In this document: positions 10,818 to 24,900 of the stretch, piece after piece
Layout of the letters: each line of letters begins with the position of its first letter
How positions within the stretch are numbered: the stretch's first letter is position 1
Source of the DNA: Sceloporus undulatus
Taxonomy: Eukaryota; Chordata; Lepidosauria; Squamata; Phrynosomatidae
DNA length: 64,000 nucleotides
Direction: 5' to 3'
Assembly (NCBI RefSeq): GCF_019175285.1
Contig: NC_056529.1
Span: 546,455 to 610,454 of the forward strand
Translations under genes and position numbers: made by a program
The notes under the pieces: generated by a model
The model's database searches: none
What the model was told of the DNA's origin: nothing
Seen by the model: only the letters and a program-made list of their open reading frames with translations

Positions 10818-13800
10818 CTAGAGAGTCTTGGGCCGGGCATTGAGCCGGATGGTTTCCTTGAAATCCCGGACGAACTCCCGCAACCGATCCATGTGCGGGT
10901 TGACGTTCTCCTCCATCCATTCCTCCACCGTGTCGGGAAAGTAGATGGCTTCCATGTGCGAGCGCAGAGTTTGGATGAGGTTCTCCCAGTCCTCATGGAC
11001 TCTGAAACGGGGGAAAGAGAGAGATTCAGTTCAGAGCCCAAAGATCAGATGCTTGGCATGCATGCCCCAGATCCATGGGTGCCCCTACCATTTGGGCATG
11101 TAGGGTACAGCCCTCCTTATCCCCAACATTTTCGCCTCAGCAATGCATAGCTGGGAAGTCATTGGGAGTTTTCCAAGACTATTTGCAGTTTGGGAATGAT
11201 CCCACACAAAATTTGCATGGTGGCAATTTTGCAAAGAACTCAGCCTTTTCTGTGCAGAAAATGCCATTCCTGCACAGAAATCCTAGTTTCCCTGCAAACC
11301 AAAACGCTCATTCCTGTACAGAAAATGCTATTCTGCATGCAAAAATACCACAGGCCAAATTTATCCCCCCCAACGACAGCATTTTCTGTGCAGGAATCAG
11401 CATTTTACAGTGGGTCCTTAGTATCCGCTGGGATTTGGTCTGTGGATGTTCAAGTCCCATTATATACAGTGGTGTAGTAAAGTAAATGAATAATAATAAA
11501 TAAAACTTTTATTTATATACCGCCTTTCCTTCCGATCAAAGTGGTTTACATCATTAAAACTCTATGATCCAAGTCATAGTACAATATATCAAACAATCCA
11601 TACAATTCCATACAATCCATACAATTCCAAAATTACCATCAAAATTTTTAAAAACATATATCACAACAGTCGGGCATTGGATAAAAACTTCATCCATTAT
11701 GAACCAAATTCTACAAATCGAGAGGGTATGCTTTCCGGAAGAGATAAGTAATAAAATGGCGATCCTTATGTTAAACGGCAAAACCAAGGTTTGCTTTTTG
11801 CCATTCATATATTTTCTGACCATTTTCAAACCGTGGGTTGCTGAATCCATGGATAAAAACAACCATGGATACGGAGGGCGGACTGTTGTTTTCTCCACAG
11901 AAAGGGCTCTCTTCTCTGCAAAATTACCACATGCAAATTTTGCGCGGGATAAATCCTGAGCGGTGAATAGTCTTGGATAGCGGCCCAGCTTTCAAATATT
12001 CTCTTGCCTCAGGAAGAAAACTGCTGAAAGTACTCATTGTCTCCCTGTGAGAACAAAATTAGCCAAGAATGACACCCTTAGGCAAGAGCACGGATTGCAA
12101 GACAATCCCTGTCCAAAGCTGTATCTTTCTCATTATTGCAGACTGGGGTTTTTTTGCAAGGAGGGAGGGAAAACTTTACCCCTCACAACCTTTAGTAGCA
12201 AAAGACAGACTTACTTCAGTACTTTGCTCCCAAAGCTCTCCAGGTTACGGGGGTTTCCAAACTGGTGCTTCCGGTGGTATGGGCTGAACCAGCCCTTGAT
12301 GGTGCTGCCAGGTCAGGAAGAGAAAGACACAACACACAAGGTACACACACCGAGCTCATTAAACGGAGGAGAGAAAAAAGCAAAGATTGGATTATCAGGT
12401 CAAAAGAGGAGATTTTCTCTCCGTTGCAGCCCAAACTCCCTCAATTGCATCAGGAACTGGGAAGCCTCTAAACTAAAAATGCCTGTTTTAAAAAACCCAA
12501 ATGGGAGCTGGGAGTTCATTGAAAGGACCGATTTTGTTCCATATATATTGAAGAGCTTCAAAAGTGAATCAAAGACTATACTGTTCAGGGAAGCGTTCCC
12601 AGGCGTTACTTGATTGTTATATAATGTTATTTTAATTTGTTGTCTGCCTTATTTTATTGAATGTTAACATGGACTAATATGTATTATATTTAATTATTTT
12701 GTAGGCAGGTTTATTTTATCTGTTTTAATAATAATAATAATAATAATAATAATATTTATTTGTATATCGTTTTTCCATAGATCAAAACAGTTTACAGACT
12801 ATTAAAACTATTACACATAAAAATAGATAAAATCCAGTAATACAATTATACAGAACACAATCATTCACAGGGTAAGGCAGAGAACTGATGGCATCAAGAA
12901 CACTCAACTTCATTCCTGGGGGGGGGGGGAAGGCTTGACAAAAGAGGAAGGTTTTAAGCCTCTTTTTAAATGTTTCTAGGGGGGTCATGAGACGGAGTTC
13001 CTCGGGAAGACTATTCCAGATCCGCGGGGCCACCACTGAAAAGGACATCTGGGATGTGGAAACATATTTGGAAGATGGAGTTTCCAACAGATTCTTCCCG
13101 GATGTTCTGAGTGTGCAGGGCGGATTATATGGGGAGATGCGGTCTCAAGTAACTCGGGCCCAAGCCATGTAGGGCTTTATAGTTAATAACCAACACCTTG
13201 TATTGTGCTCGGAAGCCAGTGAAGATTTTTCAGAATAGGTGTTATATGGTCAAACCTGGATGCACCAGTGACCAATCTGGTTGCCATGTTTTGTACTAAC
13301 TGAAGCTTCCGGGCTTGGTACAAGGGTAGCCCCATGTAGAGCGCATAACAGAAATCTAAGCAAGAGGTTACCAGAGCATGTACCACCGTTTCAAGGTCCC
13401 TTTGGCCCAGGTAGGGTCGCAGCGATAGTATGTACAGTGCTGTGTAAATTTACAGCACTATATAAATAAAGCTTACTAATAACAATAAGAGGGAGGAATA
13501 CACACACACACACACGAAAACAGCCATAGTCCAGTCTGTCTGATATGTCTCCTCCTCTCCAGGAGAAGAGGAGAAGAGGACTGGGTCTGGATCTACATTG
13601 CAGAATTAATGCAATTTGACTCCACTTTCACTGCCATGGCTCAATGCTATGGAATTCTGGGAACTGTAGATTTGTGAGATATTTAGCATTCTCTGTCAGA
13701 GAGCTCTAGTGCCACAACCAACTATAATTCCCAGAATTTCATAGCATTGAACCATGGCAGTTCAAGTGGCGTCAACCTGGATTATTTCCAACTCAAGGGC

Positions 13801-14738
13801 CGTTAACAACAACATTTGCAGCAGCCAGGGATTTGCTTCCTCAAGAGTGGGTGAGGACCTAATTTAGGGTAAGAGATGGACCCTCTGGTTCTGTTTTGAC
13901 CCGTACAGAGTTTCTCCTCATGGCACTGACCTCTCCTCTTCCAGGACTTTGACCACTGAGTCCCGCAGCTGGCCGCTGACTTGCTCAACCATTCGGTAGA
14001 TATCTGAGCCAGGAAAGGCCCCGTTGCCCTCACTAAATAAGAGAAGGAGGCACAAAAACAGAGTTAGCAAGGCTGACAAGATGGGTACATCCTTCCCCAA
14101 CCCATTAGAGATGGCCAAAATTCCTCTTTTTCCCCCAGACCTGCTCTGAAGACTGTCTTGTTTTGGAATGCTTTGTATAGCAGATTGTTTTGTTGGAAAA
14201 ACAACTTGAAGGTACACAACAACAACCACAACCCCAAATTCCTCAAAATGGGTCAAAACTGTTGCAAAACACAGAGGGTTTTGCCATCATAAACCCCTTC
14301 ACATACCCCAAAACATTAACCCCCACCCAAAATAGCCAAAAATCAAAGCAGAGGTTATACGACAACACTTCTGGTTGCATCAAATGCACTGGCAGAGCAT
14401 GCTGGAGGGAGATTTGGGGCAAAAAGTAGCCCTTGTCCCCCTCCATAGATGCACATCTCCTAATTAAGTACAAAAAGGGCACCCCAAAACTGCACTGTCG
14501 AGCCAGGTTGACCAGCAGATCTCCATTTGGGAAAAACACATATGAACGCACCATGTGCCTGTCTCCAGGTTCATGTTCTGGAAGCCAAGAATGCCCAAAA
14601 CCTTCTTCTTGGTTGCATCGGTGAATCCCCCTATGGAAAGAGAAGGGGACAAAGGGGATGATGGGTTGGTCAGTGTAAATTTTGCCCAGCAATCGATTTT
14701 TACAGGCTGGGCCAGTGGTTCCTGAACAGCCATTTTGC

Positions 14739-14787
<49 letters not shown>

Positions 14788-15044
14788 CAGCCTTCCTTAT
14801 CCACGGATCTTTTTATCCACAAATTCAAGCATCCACAGCTTGAAAATATTCCAAAAACAGTATAAATTCCAAATAGCAAACCTAGATTTTCCATTTTATA
14901 TAAGGGACACCATTTTGCTGTGCCACTGTATTTAATGGGACTTGGGCATCCACAGATTTTGTTATCCATGGGGGATCCTGGAACCAAACCCCAGCGGATA
15001 ACAAGGACCCACTGTATGTGTGTGTATGTGTATGTGTATGTATG

Positions 15045-15083
<39 letters not shown>

Positions 15084-18000
15084 CGAGTCACCATGTGACT
15101 TACATGGGCCAAGAGGATGGCATTTATTTATTCATTTATTTATTAATTATTGTTTGAAATATTTTATATCGAACTACACACACAACAATCAGGGGAAGCA
15201 TGGAGGATGTGCCAAAAGAAAGAACCCCACACAATTAAAAACCATTTTAAGAATAATTTAAACAGACTTAAAAGCACGTTCAGCAATTTGACAACGTTGA
15301 TCCATTGTTACACTATTATCACACAATTTCACATTAAGAAGAGATACCTGTCAATGTGAAATTGCGCAACAAATAATGGCATAACAACAGATTAGCAACG
15401 GATGAATGATGACATAATGCGAAAAGGAGAGGAATCCCAGGCTGCAATTCTACTTCAATTCCATCGCTAGCTTGTCATACAGTAACCTCTGCAATTTCAC
15501 ATTGAAAGGTATCTCTTTGTCAGTGCAAAACAGCACGATTATAAGGGTATAACAATGAATCAGCAATGGATGAGTGATGACGTGAAAAGGAGAGGAATCC
15601 CAGGTTGCAATTCCACCTCAGTTCCATCCCTTGCACTTTGTGCAGTAATCTCCAGAATCAGGCATCTGCAAACCGTACGCTCCAGCCCCACGCTTTTCCA
15701 TTCCCCATTCCCTGCCCCCCTTTTCCTGGTGTCCTCCCCACCCATCGCCCAGCCGGGTCCCCTCACCATTCACCAAGGTCTGCAGACACACAGCCAAGGA
15801 TGGGATCCCCACGGGAAGGAGCTCACACAGCGCTGAGTAGTGATCATATCTGCAGAGAGAAAGAGAGAATGGGGGGAAAGGGAAGGAGGAGGATAAGGGA
15901 ATGGAAGAAATCAGCATTTGCTTTTGGGATTTGGAAGGACAGGGCCATCTGGAAACCCATCCAGACCCATCTTCCTTCCCTGAAAAGGTGGCCCTTCATT
16001 TTTGTCCCTCTGTGAAGTTCACACAATCACCTCTGAGCACATCTGCACAATGGAGATAGTGATACAAGACCCTTTTCACTGTTACCCTGCTGCCCTGTGA
16101 AAATGCCCCTTGAACTTGCCTTTGCCACCCAGTGATGGCGATACCCTGGAACCGGACGGAGGGGGCAGTGGTGGCCATGGACTGGATGACCTTAAGCCAC
16201 CTCAGGTGGTTCTGAAGGTGGCCATTCAAGGGTGGCCAAGCCTGGGCCGGGCCGGTGGTGCCCTTGAAGGAGCTGGCGAACCAGATGGTTTTGAAGCCGC
16301 ACTCGGCGTACTTGGCAATGTATTTTCCTAAAAGGAGGCGAGATTGGAGAAAATGGAGGTGACCAAACATGGCAGCCTTGCCCACTTGCAGGGGACTGAG
16401 TTTTAGGAGGCTTTTACATTATTATCGCCATTATCATTACCGTTACTGTTACCATTTATTTATATAGCACCATCCATGTACATGGCGCTTTACAAACACT
16501 TACAACAAAACATTTATAACAACGAAACATTTATAATTATTCCAATGTAAAATATTAAAATGCAATATTAAAATACAGTCACAAAACAGGCAGACATAAT
16601 GCAAAATAAAACAAAACAGTCAATATAGAGAAGGGAGCTATAATACAAATACTACACCATTGTAGCATTTTGATTCCACTTTAAATGCCATGCCTGCATC
16701 CTATGGGATCCTGGGATTCGGAGATTAGAAAGGCACTAGAACTCTCTGGCTAAAATACTTCTTGAAGCTGCAAATCCCAAGATTTCACAGGATGCAACCA
16801 TAGTTAAAGAGCAATGGAAGTGTTATAGTTGCATAGTGTGGAAAGGCCCATCATCCCCATGAAAGGCCTGGTATCGTATGGGATTCAGAAGAGGCCCTGG
16901 CAGGATGGTGCATTTTGCTTTTGCAAGGGCACAAGGATGGCATTTGGTGTTGCATGCTTTGCTTTTTGAGCGGCATTTTATTTTCTTTCTGAGCCATCCT
17001 GAAAAACATTTCAGCAGATGGCAGGATATCATCATCATCACCATAATGACCATCATCATAATTAATTTTATTTATACCTCACCTTCCCCCTACAACCCCC
17101 AAAATGGGAGTCAAGGTGGCTTATAAATTAAAATAATCACAATATGCACATTCTGGAAAGAAACCAAAACAGAAGAATTAAAATAACAACAATAACCCCA
17201 AACCTATTTGTTGTGTGTCAAAATCTGGGGCGTAGAACCACAACATGGGGGAGGCTTGTTTGGCGATGCCAGAGTCTGAAATGAAATGACATTCTCAAGT
17301 GAGAAGATGCAATAAATAAATAATAAACAGAAGATGCAGATGATTCTCTTGCAACTCACCTTGGATGGCGGCCTCGCTGACCTTCCGCAGCATGTCATCC
17401 CAGAGAAGGGCCTGGAACCCTCCCGGCTGACCGGCGACGAAGCTGACCACCTCTCGGATGTGGCTCAGGTACATCTTGCCCAGGTCTCCAGCGTTGCGGC
17501 TCATCCAGTTCTTGGAATCCATCCCTTCTCCTAAGTGGAAGACCTGCGTAGGAAAGCAAGGCAGATGCCGGAGGAAATCCTTCAGCAAAAGCACACAGGA
17601 ATGCAAACTTGTGTATGCATGAGCACATGAGGGATGGGAAGACTATTCAAAAATATTTGCAAAATGGTATAAAACACACACACAGGTTTTCTGAGTGTTG
17701 AAAAACGCTGAGAAGAGTCCTGGTCTGATGAAAGTCCGGGGCGTAGAACCACAATTCAGGACTCATTGTGTGCCAAATTAACACACAGTTGTTTTACATA
17801 GAAAACAGCATTTATTTTTTCTGTGCAGAAGGTAATCCATTTGGCCCTCCATATCCACTGACTTTTTTTTTATCCATGGATTCAACCATCTGCAGCTTGA
17901 AAATAATTAAAATATATATATAAATTCCAAAAAGCAAACCTTGATTCTGCCATTTTATATATTTTGTTCTGCCGTTGTATTTAATGGGACTTGAGCATCC

Positions 18001-21000
18001 ACAGATTTTGGTATCCATAGGGCCATACCCCAGTGGATACCAAGAGCCCTCTGAATCATTATGCAGAAATATTATTTACTGTACTTAATTATAAAATACG
18101 TATATATTATTCCCTGTGCAGAAAATGCTGTTTCTGTGCAACCATGTGCAAAACTTTGTGCAACACGAGTCCTAAATTGCAGATAGAAGCAGTGTGGGTT
18201 TTGACGTGAGGAGGAAATACAGTACCCCATTGTCTCACAGACCAGAACAAAATAGGCAGAGACGTGCAACCACAATTTCACACATGTTGCACTACAGCTT
18301 CCCATCACCCCCAGCCAGGGCAACTATAGTCTTGTGACACATTGGAAGGCCACTGATAGCGTCCCATATGTTTGTAGACGTGGTGCCCGTTGCTGTTGTG
18401 GGGCCCCTCCATCCCATACCTCATCCGCCCCGATGTGCACCCAGTGGGATCTCCGGTGCTTGTTGAGGACCTGGGTGAGGACTGCCTTCACGACGGCCAG
18501 GGTCTCTGGGACGTGGGGGTTGAAGCTGTTGGGGAAGCGTTCCACCTCCCGCAAATGCCGGTATTTGTCGTGCTTCAGGATGAACTGCGGAGAAGGAGAG
18601 GTAGGAGAGGTGAACCAGGGATGGAGAAATGGGGGACTCTACAATCCAGCGTGGGTAAGAGGCAAAACAATAAGAGGCTGGTGACTTCTTGTGTGTGTCT
18701 GCTCCTGGGTTTTGATCTCAACTTTAAAGGAGCTAGCCAAAGAGTCCTGGGGACGCAGTAGTTAAGTGCCAATACTGCAGTCACAAGGTTGTGAGTTCAA
18801 TCTCTGCTGGGCTCCAAGGTTGACTCAGCCTCCCATCCTTTTGTTGGTCAGTTCTTGGGGGCAATTAGCTTACAGATTGTAAACCACTTACACAGTTCAA
18901 GGATAATGTAAATGCTATTGCTAAATGCTATTGATTCCTATCCCCCCCAAATAGCTCTGGTGCGTTGGACGGCTCCTTTTTAAAAGTTCAGAATAAAATC
19001 CCTAGCAGATCTGCCATCATAGACCTCACACAAAGGGGCTACCACAGCTCAACTTTTCCATCCTTGCATGCTAGGTTGCCTAAAGTTACTAGTCCACATT
19101 TTAGAAAGAAAATTTATTTGCCTGCTCCTCTGCAACTGCATGTTAAGTATATTAAGCACATCGCTACAAATTCATCCACATTTGCATCAACACTGAATTA
19201 TCTTCGCTTTCTTGTGCAAATTTGTATCTATTTGCCCTCCTTCTGCCGAAAATGTGCAGCTATGCGAATCCATGCAAAATGGACAAACAGCCATACATTT
19301 GATATTGCCTATCCTCACAGATAACTGCAGATGCTCCCATAAAATCTGCAAATCCTTTTCCAGTGTTTATGGAGTACCCCTCCAAAAATAAATAAATCAA
19401 AACCAAAAGCTCAGATTCCTCCAAATTGCATGTGCCTGGATCGCAGTGTATTCGATTGGAGAAAAGCCCTTCATCTTAGGGAGTCATTTTGTGGCTGTTG
19501 AGCACAATAAAATGTTTAAAATAAGCCAATAATTTTGTTTTTGTTGGATTCTTTCTTCCCTGCTCTTCTGCAGATAGATAAGCAAGTGGCTCTTCCCATC
19601 CTTTCCACCTGCCTTCACTCTGCAAAAGCAGCCAGAAATTAAACAGGTCAAGCTTCTCGCATCTTATACTTTTAAACTAATAAAAAAGCCAAAGGCCTGG
19701 AGGGCATTGCTCTGAGGCTGGCACTTGCCTCACCCCTATTGCTCACTCAGGGCCAGGGAATCCAGTTTCTCTTTAGCAAATAAATCCGAACGAGGCTTAA
19801 AAGATTGTTTGCTCAACGCCCAGCATCCTCGGGGCAGGAACCGGACCAACCGGCTCCGATGCCAAAAGCCCCACGGGTGCACCCTCTTTGCCCGTGGGTG
19901 GGATTTGCTACCTCTTTCCCATGCCCAAGGAAAGGTCATGCACCATGCAAGCACTGGCCTCTCGAGTGACCTCCAGGAAATAAATACCAGGGACATAGCG
20001 GGTGGCTGAGAGGATGGGACCTCTACTTAGAATCATAGAATCATAGGGTTGGAAAAGAACACAAGGGCCATTCAGTCCAACCCCCTTCTACCATGCAGGA
20101 AATCCAAATCAAAGCATCCCCATTGACAGATGGATATCCAGCCTCTGCTTAAAAACATCCAAGGAAAGAGATTCCACTACACTCCGAGGGAGTTTGTTCC
20201 CCTGTCAAACAGCCCTTACTCTCAGGAAGTTCCTCCTAATGTTGAGCTGGAATCTCTTTTCCTGCAACTGGCCTCCATTGCTCTGGATTCTAGTCTCTGG
20301 AGCAGCAGAAAACAAGCTCGCTCCCTCCTCAACAGGGCTATCGTATCACCTCTTAACCTTCTCTTCTCTAGGCTAAACATCCTCAGATCCCTGAGGCCTT
20401 TCTCATAGGGCTTCATGGTTTCCAGACTCTTCACCATTTTAGTCGCCCTCCTTTAGACACATGGCTCCAGTTTCTCAATGTCCATTTTGAATTGTGGAGC
20501 CCAAAACTGGACACAATATTCCATATGGAGCCTAAACAAAGCAGAATAGAGTGGCACTATTACTTCCCTTGATCTAGACACTACACTTTTATTGATGCAG
20601 CCTTAAATCGCATTGGCTTTGTTAGCTGCCGCATCACACTATTGACTCATGTTCAACTTGTGGTCCACTAGAACTCCTAGATCCCTTTCACACATATTAC
20701 TCTTGTTCAGCCAGGTGTCCCCCATAATCCTATATCTGTGCATTTCATTTTTCCTCCCTAAGTGCAGTACCTTACATTTCTCTGTGTTGAAATTCATTTT
20801 GTTAGCTTTGGCCCAGCTTTCTAGTCTATTCAGGTCATTTTGAATGTTGATCCTGTCCTCTGGAGTACAGTATTAGCTATTCCTCCTAATTTGGTGTCAT
20901 CTGCAAATTTGATAAGTATGCCCCCAGTTCTGTCATCCAGGTCATTGATAAAGATGTTGAATAGCCCCGGGCCCAGGACAGAGCCCCACTGGACACCCCA

Positions 21001-21914
21001 CTGGTCACTTCTCTCCAGGATGAAAAGGAGCCATTGCTGACCATCCTTTGGATTTGGTCAGTCAACCAATTCCAAATCCATGTAACAGTTGCCTTGTCTA
21101 GCCCACATTTTACAAGCTTGTTTGCAAGAATGTCATGGGAAGCCTTATCAAAGGCCTTATTGAAATCAAGATCTACTATATCCACAGCATTCCCTTCATC
21201 TACCAAGCTGGTAATTTTATCAAAAACATACAAAGGAATTTGTCACACTGGGGCTAATTTCGGCATTAAAAAGAGATTAAAGCGCATTTAAAGCATCATG
21301 CAAACAAAGAGAAAATGGTGATTCATTGCACGAATGATTATCACACTCAATTGTGCAAATAAACCGATATTGGAAATGCACTGTCGCTGAAATCCCGAAA
21401 AGCAAAAAGATGCACGTTAATGTGTCTTTGGCAGGATCCACCCAAAAAGGGCGGTCTGCCACCGCCGCCTTTTCCGCCAGCAGGAAGCCACAGCAGATAA
21501 ACCACGTGGTTTCCTGCCGGCAAAAAAGGACCCGCAGAAAGCGGGTTCTTTCTCCGTTGTGCTTGCGACGCCCGAGTGTGCAAATGGCACATTTGTGACA
21601 TCACAAGTGCACCACGACATGCGGACGCTAAGCGTCTGTCACGTCAAATGGTGGCACCCATGTGTACAGGGCGACGCCATTTTGACGTACAGAGCACGTA
21701 CTAGGGTTAGGGACCATCTGAATGGTGCGCGCCCTAACCCTAGTACCGCCGCTGCCACGGCACATTTTGCCCGTCTGTAACAGGCCTTTGTGACCACTTT
21801 AATGGTGGGTTTTGTGTGCAATCATGTGAAATGGCTTCATGTAATTACATGATTTTTCTGGGATATCCACATGATAAATTCCAAAGAAAGAGAGTTGTGA
21901 AGTTTTTATTATTA

Positions 21915-21952
<38 letters not shown>

Positions 21953-24900
21953 TTTACTAAAGCTCGCAGAATATTCAGTTCAGGGAATTCAGAAACCTGG
22001 CCATGTTAGTCTGGAATATCAGTCTGCAAAGGGATCTTGTAGCCTCTTTGAGACTAAGGCCCAAAACACACTGCAGTAATAATAATCCAGTTTGAGATGG
22101 CTTTAACTGCCCTGGCTCAATGCTAGGAAATTCTGGGAATTGTAGTTTGTTGTGGCATCAGAGCTCTCTGACAGAGAAGGCTAGATGTCTCACAAAACTA
22201 CAGTTCCCCAGATTCCCCAGCATTGAGCCTGGGCAGTTAAAGTGGTCTCAAACTGGATTATTACTGCAGTGTGTTTTTAGACTTTAGTCTCAAAGGTGCT
22301 ACAAGGTCCTTTGCAGACTAACATGGCTAGGTCTCAAAGGTACTACAAGATTCTGTTTGTGTACTAAATTCAGGGAATTGTATACAGTTAGTCTCAAAGG
22401 TACTACAAGATTCCTTTGCATACTTAATTCAGGATATTGTGTTCCCTCCCCTGAAGTTTTTGTGATGCAGTGGTTTGAAAGCTGGACTATATCTCTGGAG
22501 ACCAGGATTTGAATCCCGCTTGGCCATGGAAACCCATTGCATGACTTTGCACAAGTCACACTCTCTCAGTCTCAGAGAAAGGCAAGGGCAAACCTCCTCT
22601 GAAGACACTTGCCAACAAAACCCTATGATAGGGTCGCCATAAGTTGGAAACGACTTGAAGGCACACAACAACAACAACAATCTTTACAAACAAATATGCA
22701 TGTGTGTTTGAGCAAGAGTCAGATTTTGGAGTATTCCGGATATCCACATAAGGAATATTGAACTCGTTACATAAACTCAAAGAAAAGGAAGAAAATGACA
22801 ACCCTGCTATCTATCGAGGACATTGGTTTTACACAAGGTCAATAAAAGAGAAGCAAGGTGTTCTAGGCTTCCCTGCCTACTCTTTTATTGCCTTTGCAGC
22901 CAGGGGAAGGTGGTCAGTTTGGGCTCAGTTGCCATTGCTGCTCACACCTTTGCCAGCCAAAGTACTTGCCTTGCGGCAACTGGGTTAGCCTCCCTGTTTC
23001 CAAGTGCAGTACAAGGGATCCCATTCCCCCCAAAGTTGGCAAATGCACAAAACAGGGTTTTCTCCATAGCCTTAGTTATAGAAATCCCTCCCATCCTTTT
23101 TGAGTTTCCAGTACAGGTTGAGCCTCCCTTTTCCAAAATGCTTGGGGTCAGAAGTATTTGGGATTTTATTTTTGGGTTTTGCAACCTTTTGATAGTCATA
23201 ATGAGATACCTTGGAAATGGGACCCAAGCCTAAGCACAGAATTCATTTATGTTTCATATACATCTTATAATCACGGCCTGAGAGTAATTTTGTGCATAAC
23301 ATCTGTAATGATCTTGTGCATGAAACAAAGTTTGTGCACACTGAAAGCAAATGTGTCACTCTCTTAGCCAGCCACAAGGACAATTCTGGAGTACAGTATA
23401 TTGGAGTATTTCGGAATAAGGGAGACTCAACCTGTACGCAGCTAAGATTGTGTTGATTTGCCTGGCTTTTGGTCCTCAAAACCAGAAGGGTTTAAATTGT
23501 ATATGGCTTTTTAAAATTTAATTAAAATTTATTTATTTATTTATATATCTTTTAAAAGAACGTTTTTACCCATTTTAAAATGTGTTTAATCTCGGCATCT
23601 CTGATGTTTTGTCTGATCTACACTGTCTCAGAGGCCCTGGCAGGCTGAGAAATTATAAAGAAATGCTTAAAATAAATGAACGAGTTGTTCTTTCGGCCGG
23701 CCGTATCTTTGCGATCAAAAAATGTGGGCAGCTGTTGGCAAATTTCATACAAACGTCCCGTCGTCTTGTTTGATCGGCAGCCAATTCGCCAGATGCAAAC
23801 TCAGTCCCATCCAAAGGTTGACAGATCTGCCCTAAGATAGCACTTTTGCATCACTTTGCAACTTGTTCGGGGTCTCCCATGATAAATTCAGAGTTTAGAA
23901 AAGTGACTTTTTGGTGCTACAATCCATTGTGGGAACAAGTACCTTTTCCAAACAGCTGCCATGCACCTTCACCCACCCATTTCCTAATGCATTTAGCAAG
24001 AGTTTTATGCAAACCATGTTTTTCTAAAAAAAAGAAAAGGTCTCTATTGACAAAAGAAATCCTGGCTTTATTTCTCTGTGGCTTCTCTTACTATAACACC
24101 ACCCTTGCATGATCAAAAAGCCACAGAAGATGGATGTGATATGCGAAAAGGCAAAAGGAAAGGTGCATTTATAACTGCAAAAAGAGTCTCCCCTTCTGGT
24201 TAACTTTCCCTGCAATCCAGAACTCCAGAGGAATCACACAATTGTCAAGTTGTGTTGTAAACCAGCAGGCTCATCTAATATCTCTTTTTCTTGACTTGAA
24301 AACCATGCAAAGCCAATTTTGCAGAGAGCAAGGTCTAATCTGCACTGCAGAATTAATGCAGTTCGACACCGCTTTAACAACCACGGCTTCATGCTACGAA
24401 ATGCTGAGATTTGCAGTTTGTTGTGGCTTGGGATGGGCTCCTTCAGATGATCAACAACTTTATTTTGTGGTTTCTCAGCATGGTTTTGCATGCTGTGTTC
24501 TCCTTCTAAAAGGCTGCATTGTCTCTGAGGATTAGTTCCTGGCAGCCAAGAGCTTTAACCTAAAATAAACTGGTTATCTTTGGCTCCACTTGCCCTCTTC
24601 CGGAACTGGGTCTAGTTCCAGACCTCTCCAAGAGTTCTTTTGCTGCTGGACGCTGGCATTGGCTTTATCTGTGGCCAGTGATGCAGCAGGTGGTCTGCAA
24701 GAGAGAAGCATCCCAGCCCTTTGGCTCTCCTTGCAGCAGCCAAACTGGGGCTCTGAACAGCTAATTCTACAATCCCTGGGAAGTGTGCAAACATGTTAAC
24801 AACAGATTAAAATCCACTCCTCTCTTCCATTCCCAGCCTTCATATCTTTTCCCAGCCTCGAAATACAAAGTGAATGTAAAAGGTTTCAGGCAAAGATACT

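Noticed and set aside
16328-17359. Apparent loss of about 24 residues of the GH20 barrel between exons at 17,360 and 16,327
   Set aside because: The two exons join in phase, which first suggested a deletion. A 72-bp exon at 17,204-17,275 with proper AG and GT sites supplies the missing segment ([10 protein letters not shown]).
21699-21746. Interstitial telomere repeat
   Set aside because: It is one inverted pair of CCCTAACCCTAG inside a MITE, not an array of TTAGGG.
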